From Thiobacillus sp. (GTDB lineage Bacteria > Pseudomonadota > Gammaproteobacteria > Burkholderiales > Thiobacillaceae): a DNA stretch of 56,793 nucleotides. Shown in pieces: positions 27,732 to 41,887 of the stretch. Below the pieces are notes generated by a model. It was not told the DNA's origin, did no database searches, and was given only the letters and a program-made list of their open reading frames with translations. The stretch's first letter is position 1. Every line of letters begins with the position of its first letter. Where the stretch lies: NCBI GenBank assembly GCA_018263115.1, contig JADFDC010000012.1:1-56793 (forward strand). The letters are read 5' to 3'. The position numbers and the translations under genes were made by a program.

Positions 27732-28313
27732 TCAAGACCTGCGAAACTCCCATTCGCCGCGCCCTTTCGGGCAGGCCAGTACTTCTTTTGGCTTGCGACC
27801 ATCGACAGTGACAGTAGCGTACCGGCAGCCGCCGCGTGCTTCGCCGAGCGGGGTAAAGTGGTAATGATGTTTGCCACTTTTCCAGACAACCGGAACGCCT
27901 GGTCGACCGAGTTCCAGAGCGTGGCCCATGCAGGCACGGTCGTTATCGTCCATCTCATCCCCGATGGCGTGGCCCAGTACCGCGCCCAGCACGCCGCCGA
28001 TGACCATACCGACGACACGATCGTCACGATCGGCAACCTGGCTGCCGATCACTGCGCCCGCCACGCCGCCGATGACGGCGCCGATTTCGTCTCGGTTGCA
28101 TCTGCCCGAGCGCACGCCATAGTCACGGACATAGTAAGCGCCGCTTTTGCCATGATATTTGTGTTCCTGGTGCTTGCCGTGATGACGGTCATCGTCATCA
28201 TCGTGGTGCTTCTTCTTGTTGTAACCATGTGCGGGCGCATGGCTGGGTGGATCGGCCAGTGCGGTTCCGGCGGCCATCAAGGCGATCAAGGCAAGGCTGA
28301 GGGCGGTTTTCAT
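27732..28313 (-). CDS. Exported glycine-zipper (2TM) protein with His/Asp-rich region
   Basis: A 193-residue protein starting at ATG 28313 with an AGAGGAAA ribosome site; the upstream frame to 28340 lacks one. The signal peptide MKTALSLALIALMAAGTALA is followed by an extremely charged His/Lys/Asp segment (HHDDDDDRHHGKHQEHKYH, about residues 34-52) that could bind metal ions. Then comes a glycine-zipper pair of helices (GAVIGGVAGAVIGSQVAD and VVGMVIGGVLGAVLGHAIGDEM), the pattern of the outer-membrane 17-kDa surface-antigen type (Gly-zipper_2TM). No lipobox cysteine is visible. The likely location is the outer membrane or periplasm. Function unknown. Confidence 0.8.
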   Translation of the reverse strand: MKTALSLALIALMAAGTALADPPSHAPAHGYNKKKHHDDDDDRHHGKHQEHKYHGKSGAYYVRDYGVRSGRCNRDEIGAVIGGVAGAVIGSQVADRDDRVVGMVIGGVLGAVLGHAIGDEMDDNDRACMGHALELGRPGVPVVWKSGKHHYHFTPLGEARGGCRYATVTVDGRKPKEVLACPKGRGEWEFRRS

Positions 28314-28456
28314 GTGGAGTTTCCTCTGGGACAAGAACAAGTCAATAACGGATACGGGTTTGGATAATTAAGTGATCCACGACGGATGGAGAGCATTTCA
28401 GCCTGCCGGGTTCACCTGGCAGGCTGTCATTGGCTGGATGCGCCAGCTATCAGCAA

Positions 28457-28921
28457 TCAACGGTTCCAGGGTTTATAGCCGCCGTAACCTTCATTCCAGC
28501 CGCCGCCATAGTAACCTTGGCTGGGGCGCCCCTGACCGTCGTGCGCTTCGCGAAAGATGTTCTTGCTGGCGGCATCCAGGGCATAGTCCAGTTTCTGGAA
28601 TTCATGCCGATTCAGAAAGCCATCCGCCATGAAGCTGCGTTCCATTTTGCGGATGTCGGTCTGTACGTCCATCAGCTTTCGGAACTCCATCTGAGTCAGG
28701 CGGCCTTCGTAATAACGTGCAAGGATGCGCTCAAGCTGGTTATCCTGGCGATCGTTCACATTCTTGATCAACTCCAGATTTTGCTTGAAGGCCGGGCCAT
28801 TGTTATAGCCGGGGAAGCCGAAGCGCGGACCGTCGTCATTCCAGCCATCCGCAAAGGCGCCAGTCGATACCGCCATCACGGCAGCCAGACCCAGGGTTTT
28901 CAGAATCATCTTGGTTTTCAT
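28457..28921 (-). CDS. Small secreted protein of unknown function
   Basis: A 154-residue protein with a signal peptide (MKTKMILKTLGLAAVMAVST, cleaved near GAFA-DGW). The mature part is helical and charged in the middle (NVNDRQDNQLERILARYYEG and MEFRKLMDVQTDIRKMERS). It ends in a Gly/Tyr/Trp-rich tail (GGGWNEGYGGYKPWNR). No recognised family and no cysteine in the mature form. It follows the glycine-zipper gene's orientation and is separated from it by about 140 bases. It may be a periplasmic chaperone-like or stress protein, but that is only a guess from its composition. Confidence 0.7.
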   Translation of the reverse strand: MKTKMILKTLGLAAVMAVSTGAFADGWNDDGPRFGFPGYNNGPAFKQNLELIKNVNDRQDNQLERILARYYEGRLTQMEFRKLMDVQTDIRKMERSFMADGFLNRHEFQKLDYALDAASKNIFREAHDGQGRPSQGYYGGGWNEGYGGYKPWNR

Positions 28922-29079
28922 TTCTCACTCCTGTTCAGTTAAGGGTTGTGCCGCCGGAATCTTTTTCGTTGGTGAAGATTCATATCAACAGCGCACGATT
29001 GCACTTTATGCGCGAGATGTATGCGGAGTGTTTTGTGCGAGTAACTGTGTGTAAGGAGTTGTAACCAAGATGTATCGGC

Positions 29080-29105
29080 AATAAAAAGGGCCTCTAATGA
29101 GGCCC
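29080..29105 (-). terminator. Rho-independent terminator of gltBD
   Basis: On the reverse strand the stem GGGCCTC with GAGGCCC (29099-29105 and 29088-29094) and an ATTA loop is followed by TTTTTAT. It lies 22 bases past the gltD stop. Confidence 0.88.
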
Positions 29106-29126
29106 ATTCAGAGGAATTGGTCAAGT

Positions 29127-35026
<5,900 letters not shown>

Positions 35027-35096
35027 GACGCTCACGTAAAAACTGCGTTAAAAGTTGCCCGGAAAATTACCTGGGAAACGGGCAAAAAGGGCATAC

Positions 35097-35126
35097 ATTC
35101 TAGCGCCAAGCCGGGGGCAGGGGCAA
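35097..35126 (-). promoter_or_regulatory. Candidate promoter of gltBD
   Basis: On the reverse strand TTGCCC (35121-35126) and TAGAAT (35097-35102) are separated by 18 bases, and a transcript would start about 60 bases before the gltB ATG. The 35027-35304 gap between the divergent gltB and ABC genes contains no gene that I can support. Confidence 0.4.
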
Positions 35127-35304
35127 TGGCAACGGGGGGAATTCCCTTTTTGTCACAAGGGCTTCCACCTCAACGCCAGGCAGGATAATGTCAGACGGAA
35201 TTCGGGGTGATCTGCGGCTGCATGAATGCTCACTGCTAGAATGTCTGCCTGTTGCCAGGCATTTTATTCAAAACCAGCCGGTTTGATTTCCCCATCAACA
35301 TTTC

Positions 35305-36297
35305 ATGAACAACCCCTGCCCGTTTTCAATGCAGCATGCCGTCAAAACAGGCGGCGTGGCGGCCATCGAATTGCGGCAGTTGTCCAAACGCTACAAGGGT
35401 GCACGCGCCCCGGCATTGAATGGCATTGACCTGACGGTCAGGGAGGGCGGTTTTTTCGGCATTCTCGGTCCCAATGGCGCGGGCAAGACAACCCTGATGT
35501 CGGTACTTGGCGGCCTGCTCAAGCCCAGTTCAGGTTCGGTATTGATCAATGGGCAGGATCTTCAACGACATCGAGCCGCAATCAAGCGCGTGCTGGGCAT
35601 GGTGCCGCAGGAACCCGCCATATACCCTACGCTTACCGCAAGGGAGAACCTTGAGTATTTTGGCCGCATGCAGGGCCTGACCGGAAAACATCTTCAGTCC
35701 CGCGTCGAAGCCTGTCTTGAGATTGCCGAAATTTCCGGCGAGGCCGATCAACGGGTCGAACATTTTTCTGGCGGATTCAAACGGCGGCTGAATCTGGTGA
35801 TCGGCCTGATCCATGAGCCACGAATCCTGATATTGGACGAGCCCACTGTGGCCATCGATCCGCATTCGCGCGCGCTGATTCATCAACGCCTGCGTGAACT
35901 GCATGCGGCAGGGATTTCCATCCTGATTTCCACGCATTACATGGAAGAAGCGGAACAGCTTTGCCAGGAGATTGCGATCATGCACCACGGGCGGATTTTG
36001 GTGCAGGGCACGGTGGGCGATCTGCTTGCCATGCAGCGTAATGAAACCATACAGATGCAGCTGACAGGCGACCCTCCGGCAGCGCTGGCGCAGAAGCTGC
36101 AAAAACTTCCCGGATTGCAGAATGCGTTTGTCAGCGGGCGCTGCGTGATGGTGACAGCAGAACGGCCCGATGAGATAGCCGTTCAGCTGATGCAGACCGT
36201 GCATGAACACGGTCTGGGGGTCCATTCGATGGGATTTGGTGCTTCCAGCCTGGAGCAGGTTTTCCTTTCGCTGACTGAAAGCAAAGCGGAAAAATGA
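35305..36297 (+). CDS. ABC-2 type transporter, ATP-binding protein
   Basis: Cytoplasmic ATPase of a two-gene ABC exporter. From ATG 35305 the protein is 330 residues; a second ATG at 35329 may be the real start. The nucleotide-binding domain has Walker A ILGPNGAGKTTLM, the signature motif as HFSGGFKRRLN (F-S-G-G instead of L-S-G-G, common in DrrA/NatA-type exporters), Walker B LILDEPTVAID and the H-loop ISTHYMEEAEQLC. A C-terminal domain of about 90 residues follows, as in the DrrA family. Its stop overlaps the permease start (ATGA), so the two are coupled. The exported compound is unknown. Confidence 0.92.
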   Translation: MNNPCPFSMQHAVKTGGVAAIELRQLSKRYKGARAPALNGIDLTVREGGFFGILGPNGAGKTTLMSVLGGLLKPSSGSVLINGQDLQRHRAAIKRVLGMVPQEPAIYPTLTARENLEYFGRMQGLTGKHLQSRVEACLEIAEISGEADQRVEHFSGGFKRRLNLVIGLIHEPRILILDEPTVAIDPHSRALIHQRLRELHAAGISILISTHYMEEAEQLCQEIAIMHHGRILVQGTVGDLLAMQRNETIQMQLTGDPPAALAQKLQKLPGLQNAFVSGRCVMVTAERPDEIAVQLMQTVHEHGLGVHSMGFGASSLEQVFLSLTESKAEK

Positions 36298-37559
36298 AGC
36301 AGAACCTGACCAAGTTGGTAGCCAGCATCCTGAAGGAAGCGCGCATCATCGGCCGCGATCGTCAGGCCCTGTTCCTCTTTTTTGTCATGCCTGTCGTGTT
36401 TGTCCTGATTCTTTCCCTCGCATTGCGCGACGCGTTTGGAGAGCGCCCGGGCGCGACCTTCCCGGTGCTGGTGGTGGCCGGTGATCGAGGTGAAATCAGT
36501 GCAAACGTGATTCGGGCCTTCCGTTCCAATTCGCATCTTCAGTTAACCGAGTCCGACCATGCTTCCGAGGTACAGGTACGTCAGTGGCTGATTGAGGGCC
36601 GCTACATGTTTGCCGTATTGATCCCGCCCGGTGCGACCGAACAGGCCAAACGGCGGATCGGCGAAATGGCGGCGCGCGTTCCCAAAGAACTGCTGACGGA
36701 AAAGCCGGTTGAAGTGCGTGTGCTGGCCGATCCGGCTTTGCGTGGAGACTATCGAAAAGTGCTGGAAGGCGCGTTAAGTCTGGCCCTGCATGGCGTGGAA
36801 ATGCGTCTGGGCGGCGAGCAGCTGGATCAATTGCTGAAGACCACATTGGGCGAACGCTATGTCCCAATGCCTGACATGGAACAAACGCCAGTGTTCATGC
36901 CAATACATAGCGAGGTAGTGACCAAGGAGCGGGGCGACCCCACACCGACTTCTGTGCAGCAAAATGCGCCGGCATGGACGCTGCTGGCCATGTTTTTTCT
37001 GACCGTGCCGCTGTCGGTGTCGTTTATCAAGGAGCGCGAACAGGGCAGCCTGTTCCGCCTGCAAACCATGACCGTACCGGCCTGGGTGGTGCTGGGCGGC
37101 AAGGCCCTGCCCTATTTCGTCATCAACCTGATCCAGATGGCGTCCATACTGGCAGTGAGCGTTCATGTGTTGCCGCTGCTGGGCGGTGACCGGCTCGATC
37201 TGGGACATTCTCCGCTGGCGATTCTGGTCATGGGCGCTTCGGCCAGCCTGGCGGCCATCGGCTTTGGCATCGCTGTGGCCATGTACGCCCGCACGGCCGA
37301 ACAGGCGGCCAGTTTCAGTTCCGCGGTGGTAATGATCATGGCGGCGCTGGGCGGCATACTTGTTCCCAAGGCCGTCATGCCGCCGCTCATGCAGGATTTG
37401 GCGGTCTTTTCGCCCCTGTCCTGGGGGCTGGACGGTTTTCAGGATGTCTTTGTCCGTGGCGGCGCGGTGATGCAAGTCATGCCTGAAGCGCTTGGTTTGC
37501 TGGCCTTTTCCGCGCTTTGCCACGGTATTGCGATACTACGTTATGAAAGCAGAATTTGA
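36294..37559 (+). CDS. ABC-2 type transporter, permease
   Basis: Inner-membrane partner of the ATPase encoded immediately upstream. A 421-residue protein with one N-terminal helix (ALFLFFVMPVVFVLILSLAL, about 25-44), a large extracytoplasmic domain with an Ala/Arg/Lys-rich character at about 50-225, then five hydrophobic helices from about 226 (TLLAMFFLTVPLSVSFI) to the C-terminus. This is the half-duplicated layout of ABC-2 permeases of the ABC2_membrane_3 type. The SPLSWGLDGFQDVFVRG loop is typical. The large outside domain suggests that it hands over a bulky or lipid-like molecule. Confidence 0.9.
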   Translation: MKQNLTKLVASILKEARIIGRDRQALFLFFVMPVVFVLILSLALRDAFGERPGATFPVLVVAGDRGEISANVIRAFRSNSHLQLTESDHASEVQVRQWLIEGRYMFAVLIPPGATEQAKRRIGEMAARVPKELLTEKPVEVRVLADPALRGDYRKVLEGALSLALHGVEMRLGGEQLDQLLKTTLGERYVPMPDMEQTPVFMPIHSEVVTKERGDPTPTSVQQNAPAWTLLAMFFLTVPLSVSFIKEREQGSLFRLQTMTVPAWVVLGGKALPYFVINLIQMASILAVSVHVLPLLGGDRLDLGHSPLAILVMGASASLAAIGFGIAVAMYARTAEQAASFSSAVVMIMAALGGILVPKAVMPPLMQDLAVFSPLSWGLDGFQDVFVRGGAVMQVMPEALGLLAFSALCHGIAILRYESRI

Positions 37560-37678
37560 TTTGCCAGGAAAAGAGCATTTTCAATCTGCCCTGATTCGCG
37601 AACAACGAATAGAATAAACATACCAGGTTCGGGGGCGCGAAGCCCACAGCATCGATTATCCGATTCAAGCATCGGTCA

Positions 37679-39628
37679 ATGAGCAGCACGGCAAAATACA
37701 CTTACCTAAAGCGCTATGCGACACCTCTAGTGGCGGCGCTTCTTGTTTTCGCGGGATACTCGTTTACGGCGGAACCGGCCATGTCCTCCGCAGAGCGCCG
37801 TGCCGCGGCATCGCGTTTCCAATTTACCCCGCTGACCCTGCCTGAGCCGGAAGGGATCGATTACAAATCGGTACGTCAGGTGCATCCCAGCTTTGAGCGC
37901 GTGTCGGCCATGGTGTCGGCGCTGGGAGCGGCGATCGCACTGTACGATCTGGATGGCGATGGACTGGCCAATGATCTTTGCCATATCGACCCGCGTACCG
38001 ACCATGTAACGCTTGTCCCGGTTCCGGGCACTGGAAATCGTTTCGCGCCGGTCATGCTTGATGCGCGCAGCTTGCCCATGGATACCACCATGGCGCCCAT
38101 GGGTTGTCTGCCGGGTGACGTGAATGAAGATGGCTGGCCGGATGTGCTGGTCTATTACTGGGGCCGCACACCCATCGTGTTTCTCAGGAAGCCCGATTCA
38201 AGACTGGAAGGCCCGGCTTTCGTGGCGCAGGAACTTGTACCCGGCCGCGAGCGCTGGTACAGCAACTCTGCTGCGTTTGCGGACCTCGATGGCGATGGCC
38301 ATCTCGATCTGATCATTGGCAACACGTCACAGGACGGTGCGCGGATACTGGATGCCAAAGCCGGCGGAATTGAAGTGCTGCCCGAAAGCCGCTCCCGCGC
38401 ATTCAACGGCGGCTGGAACCGGATTCTACGCTGGACGGCCGCCTCCTCAGGCGACAGGCCTTCAGTTTCCTTCCACGAAGTCAAGGGATTACTGGCCGAA
38501 GAGGTGGCGCGCGGCTGGACCCTGGCGCTGGGAGCGGCTGATCTCGATGGCGACTTGCTGCCTGAAATTTATTTCGCCAATGACTATGGTCCGGATCGTC
38601 TGCTGCATAACCGTTCCAGGCCAAGTCAGATGCATTTCGCTTTGGCTGAGGGCAGCAAGAGTTTTTTCACACCGGCATCCTTTGTTGTGGGGCGCGACTC
38701 CTTCAAGGGCATGGGCATTGATTTCGCGGACATGAACGGGGACGGCTGGCTCGACATGTATGTGAGCAACATTGCCGCGGCCTATGCTTTTCAGGAAAGC
38801 CATCTGCTTTGGATGAGCACGGGAAATCCTGAGAAATTGCAGGCTGGCGTCGCGCCCTACAAACAAGAAAGCGAACGGTACGGACTTTCACGCAGCGGCT
38901 GGGCATGGGATGCGCGTCTGGCCGATTTCGACAACGATGGTGTGGTGGAGGTCATGCAGGCCACCGGCTTCATCAAGGGCACTATCAACCGCTGGCCGGA
39001 GATGCAAGCCTTGGGTACGGTTAACGACACCCTGGTGCATGATCCGCGCAACTGGCCGCGATTCAGGCCAGGCGATGACCTTTCAGGCCACGAGCCCAAC
39101 TGTTTTTTCGTGCGCGCCAATAACGGGCGCTACTTCGATATTGCGCGGGATATCGGGCTGGGCGGCCCCATGGTTACGCGGGGCATTGCAGTGGCCGATG
39201 TGGATGGCGATGGAGACCTCGATATGGCCTTGGCCAATCAATATGAGACCTCTGTGTTCTACCGCAACGACAACCCAGTGGCAGGCAATTTCCTGGGGCT
39301 GAATCTGCTGCTGCCAGTTCCCGGAAAGGAAGCTGCATTGACGACATATAAGGGGCGCATCGCCAACAAGGGCCGCCCGGCCATCGGCGCGCAGGCAACC
39401 GTGATATTGCCCGATGGCCAACGCAGGGTAGCGCAGGTCGATGGCGGATCGGGGCATTCGGGCAAGCGTGCGCCTGAGCTGCACTTTGGTCTGGGGCAAT
39501 CGGGCAACGCCTCTCTCAAGGTAGAGTTGCGCTGGCGATCCATGACGGGCGAGCCGCAGCAAACAACGCTTACGCTGGTACCGGGCTGGCATACCATCAT
39601 GTTGGGTTCATTGAAAGCGGGGACATGA
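37679..39628 (+). CDS. UnbV/CRTAC1-type exported FG-GAP (VCBS) repeat protein
   Basis: A 649-residue protein with an N-terminal signal/anchor helix (TPLVAALLVFAGYSFTAEPA). At least seven Ca-binding FG-GAP/VCBS repeats follow (LYDLDGDGLAND, VNEDGWPDVLVYY, ADLDGDGHLDLIIGN, DFDNDGVVEVM and VADVDGDGDLDMALAN among them), which would form a beta-propeller. The C-terminal ASPIC/UnbV domain contains GAQATVILPDGQRR and GSGHSGKRAPELHFGLG. Such proteins are named after UnbV of enediyne clusters and eukaryotic CRTAC1. It should face the periplasm. The downstream gene overlaps its end by four bases and is the UnbU-type partner. Confidence 0.9.
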   Translation: MSSTAKYTYLKRYATPLVAALLVFAGYSFTAEPAMSSAERRAAASRFQFTPLTLPEPEGIDYKSVRQVHPSFERVSAMVSALGAAIALYDLDGDGLANDLCHIDPRTDHVTLVPVPGTGNRFAPVMLDARSLPMDTTMAPMGCLPGDVNEDGWPDVLVYYWGRTPIVFLRKPDSRLEGPAFVAQELVPGRERWYSNSAAFADLDGDGHLDLIIGNTSQDGARILDAKAGGIEVLPESRSRAFNGGWNRILRWTAASSGDRPSVSFHEVKGLLAEEVARGWTLALGAADLDGDLLPEIYFANDYGPDRLLHNRSRPSQMHFALAEGSKSFFTPASFVVGRDSFKGMGIDFADMNGDGWLDMYVSNIAAAYAFQESHLLWMSTGNPEKLQAGVAPYKQESERYGLSRSGWAWDARLADFDNDGVVEVMQATGFIKGTINRWPEMQALGTVNDTLVHDPRNWPRFRPGDDLSGHEPNCFFVRANNGRYFDIARDIGLGGPMVTRGIAVADVDGDGDLDMALANQYETSVFYRNDNPVAGNFLGLNLLLPVPGKEAALTTYKGRIANKGRPAIGAQATVILPDGQRRVAQVDGGSGHSGKRAPELHFGLGQSGNASLKVELRWRSMTGEPQQTTLTLVPGWHTIMLGSLKAGT

Positions 39629-40548
39629 AGGAAACGCTGGCCACCCTGCAGTTTTACCCCCGCCATGACCCGCGCATGCGCTTGTTCGCGTTATGGTATT
39701 TCACCATTCTGCTCATCATTGGTACTTTTCTGGGCCACACCATCCTTGGCTTTGAACAAGCCTGGGCGCATCACGTTGTCGGCGTGGGTGCGGCCATGGG
39801 GGCCCATATTTTTCTGGAGTGGGTGGATGCGCGATCAAAGGGACGGCCATTGCGATTTGCTGGCGGGATAGGCAATTTCATCAATTTCCTGCCACCGGCC
39901 ATTATTCCAGGATTGGCCATCGCGACGCTGCTCTACCCCAATGAAAAGCTCTGGCCTGTGGCCTTCGCGGCAGTGCTTTCGATTGCTTCCAAGGTGCTTA
40001 TTCGCGCGCCTGTCAGGGAGAATCTGACGCAGCATGTATTCAATCCGTCCAATTTCGGCATGACAGCCACCCTGCTGATACTGCCTTTTGTGGGCGTCGC
40101 ACCGCCTTATCATTTCACGGAAGGCATTACCGGCGCGTGGGACTGGGTGGCGCCAGGCATTCTGCTGACTTCTGGCATCATCATTCACGCGATCTTCACC
40201 GGGCGGCTGGTACTGGTCATGGCATGGATTACTGGATTCGTGCTGCAGGCGCTGCTGCGAAGTTGGTGGTTTGACATTCCCTGGATTGTTCCGCTTGCGC
40301 CCATGACCAGCGTCGCTTTTATGCTCTTCACCCTGTACATGATTCCAGACCCAGCCACCACACCCTTGAAAAAATCCCATCAGGCCTGGTTTGGTTTGGC
40401 GGTGGCGACCATGTACGGTGTGCTATTGATCAACAATGTGGTCTATGGGCTGTTTCTTGCCCTGTTCCTGGTATGTGCGGCACGCGGTATTTTGCTTTAC
40501 CTGACTGGCTGGCAACGCCGCCTCGGCTCCGTTCCCGCCAGCCCCTGA
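39625..40548 (+). CDS. UnbU/RnfD-like integral membrane protein
   Basis: A 307-residue protein with eight or more predicted membrane helices. The segment HVFNPSNFGMTATLLILPF resembles the FMN-carrying N-P-x-x-F region of RnfD/NqrB subunits, and YMIPDPATTPLKK resembles the D-P-x-T-(S/T)-P conserved end of the same family. Enediyne UnbU proteins belong to this family. The covalent-flavin threonine would be the candidate site in the IPDPATTP loop. The start ATG overlaps the UnbV-like stop by ATGA. No other Rnf/Nqr subunits are nearby, so it is not part of a classical Rnf complex. The partner and electron route are unknown. Confidence 0.8.
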   Translation: MKETLATLQFYPRHDPRMRLFALWYFTILLIIGTFLGHTILGFEQAWAHHVVGVGAAMGAHIFLEWVDARSKGRPLRFAGGIGNFINFLPPAIIPGLAIATLLYPNEKLWPVAFAAVLSIASKVLIRAPVRENLTQHVFNPSNFGMTATLLILPFVGVAPPYHFTEGITGAWDWVAPGILLTSGIIIHAIFTGRLVLVMAWITGFVLQALLRSWWFDIPWIVPLAPMTSVAFMLFTLYMIPDPATTPLKKSHQAWFGLAVATMYGVLLINNVVYGLFLALFLVCAARGILLYLTGWQRRLGSVPASP

Positions 40549-40573
40549 TCTGGCCGGTAGAAAGCCGGACTCA

Positions 40574-41128
40574 TCAATGCGCCGGCAGTTTCTTTATGCG
40601 CGCCATTTCCTGTGCCATGGCTTCGAGTTTGATCTTGGCATCGTGCTTGAAAATTTCGGTCGACATTTGCGGGGGAAGGGGGAATCCGGGTTCAACCGTT
40701 GACCGGTAAACCAGACGGATTTTTTTTCTACCCTGTATCTGCCATTCCCCCTCGATGGCCCGGATATTGCCCGCAATTCGCTGGAAGCGCAGCCCTTTTC
40801 CGGGCGTTTCCTGAACGCTGGCGATCACCACCAGCGGGAAGTTGGGCATCCAAGGAATCACACCGCGTTGTTCGACCAGCAAGGGTTCGCCCGGTCTTGA
40901 AACCACGCGGCTGACTTGCATATCCGGGATGAATTCGGCCCAGCGGTTGTAATCGGAAAGCACCTTCCAGGCGATGTCCCGATTCACTGTGGTGTCGATT
41001 TCGGCAGTAACGCGGACGGTAGTTGCGCTGGCTTCAACCGTGACGGTTGCCTCCGCTCGCGATATCGCGGAACAGCCAAGACAAACAGTTAAAAATGCGA
41101 GCCGGATTGCTTCCCGCCATTCCCTCAT
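40574..41128 (-). CDS. Exported SRPBCC/START-like protein, copy 1
   Basis: A 184-residue protein with a signal peptide (AIRLAFLTVCLGCSAISRAE). The rest looks like an SRPBCC (polyketide cyclase/START) fold: an N-terminal strand and helix with DTTVNRDIAWKVLSDYNRWAE, EFIPDMQVSRVVSRPGE, and a long C-terminal helix (KHDAKIKLEAMAQEMARIKK) that would close the hydrophobic pocket. It shares several blocks with the next gene (W-x-V-L-x-D-Y-N, E-F-x-P-D-M-x-V-S-R-V), so the two arose by tandem duplication. It could bind a lipid or quinone in the periplasm. The start overlaps the stop of the upstream gene. Confidence 0.75.
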   Translation of the reverse strand: MREWREAIRLAFLTVCLGCSAISRAEATVTVEASATTVRVTAEIDTTVNRDIAWKVLSDYNRWAEFIPDMQVSRVVSRPGEPLLVEQRGVIPWMPNFPLVVIASVQETPGKGLRFQRIAGNIRAIEGEWQIQGRKKIRLVYRSTVEPGFPLPPQMSTEIFKHDAKIKLEAMAQEMARIKKLPAH

Positions 41129-41706
41129 AAGCTGGATGCGGAGGACATGCGTTTGAGAATTTCCCTGCCTATCGCGTTCATCATGTTTTCGATATCAGAT
41201 TCGATGAGAAGGTGATCGCCGGGCGCGCGAAGGGACAGCAGACCGGGTTCCATGTGGGCGCGATAGTTGATTCGGGTGACCGCGCCTTTCTGGACGATCA
41301 GCCATTCACCGAACATTTTCTTGATGTTGCCGGAGACCAAGCGAAATTTTATGCGCGTACTCGGCGTTTCGTCCATGCGGAAAACCATCTCCAGCGGCAT
41401 GTTGAGGAGCAGCCAGGTCTTGTCACCCTTCTGGTAAACATGAGGCACCTCGCCGGGTTTGCTGATGACGCGTGAGACATGCATGTCGGGAACGAATTCA
41501 GCCAGCTTGTTGTAGTCGGTCAATACCGACCAGGCGATGGCGGCATCCGCGGGAACGTCAACAAAGGCAACAATGTCGATATCGCCCAGTATCAGGCTGC
41601 GGTCCACTCTCGCGCGGGCTTTGGGCTGAAACGCGGCTGCTGGCCGCGTAAATACGGCAAGCGCCGAAAAAGCCAGGATAGCGCGAAGCGCGTCACGTCG
41701 ATTCAT
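41125..41706 (-). CDS. Exported SRPBCC/START-like protein, copy 2 with Tat-like signal
   Basis: A 193-residue relative of the preceding protein. Its N-terminus MNRRDALRAILAFSALAVF has a twin arginine followed by a hydrophobic stretch, resembling a Tat signal (the usual F-L-K after RR-x is not exact), and AAA before F-Q-P marks a likely cleavage. The body has the same AIAWSVLTDYNKLAEFVPDMHVSRV block and a long C-terminal helix. A cofactor or folded lipid cargo could explain Tat use. Its stop and the start of copy 1 overlap by ATGA, so it is the first gene of the pair. Substrate unknown. Confidence 0.72.
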   Translation of the reverse strand: MNRRDALRAILAFSALAVFTRPAAAFQPKARARVDRSLILGDIDIVAFVDVPADAAIAWSVLTDYNKLAEFVPDMHVSRVISKPGEVPHVYQKGDKTWLLLNMPLEMVFRMDETPSTRIKFRLVSGNIKKMFGEWLIVQKGAVTRINYRAHMEPGLLSLRAPGDHLLIESDIENMMNAIGREILKRMSSASSL

Positions 41707-41830
41707 TGAGCCATCCGGTCATGTTCATTACCAGTATTCCCGATCAATTGACATACAGAGCATAGCCTGTTTCTCAGGTTCCCTGAGTACCCGGGTAACT
41801 TTGAACCACGTTTGCGCTAATTTCAACCGC

Positions 41831-41867
41831 TTTATAAAAAAGAAAAGGATGGCCAGAGGCCATCCTT
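41831..41867 (-). terminator. Rho-independent terminator of the tolC-type gene
   Basis: A perfect 10-bp stem AAGGATGGCC / GGCCATCCTT (41845-41854 and 41858-41867, loop of three) is followed on the reverse strand by TTTTCTTTTTTAT. It sits 21 bases beyond the stop of the 41888-43774 gene. Confidence 0.93.
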
Positions 41868-41887
41868 GAGCAGTGAAATGGTCTGAT

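Noticed and set aside
28400-28425. Inverted repeat AGCCTGCC/GGCAGGCT as a terminator of the 28457 gene
   Set aside because: The reverse-strand sequence after the stem is TGAAATG rather than a T-run, so a terminator cannot be claimed.
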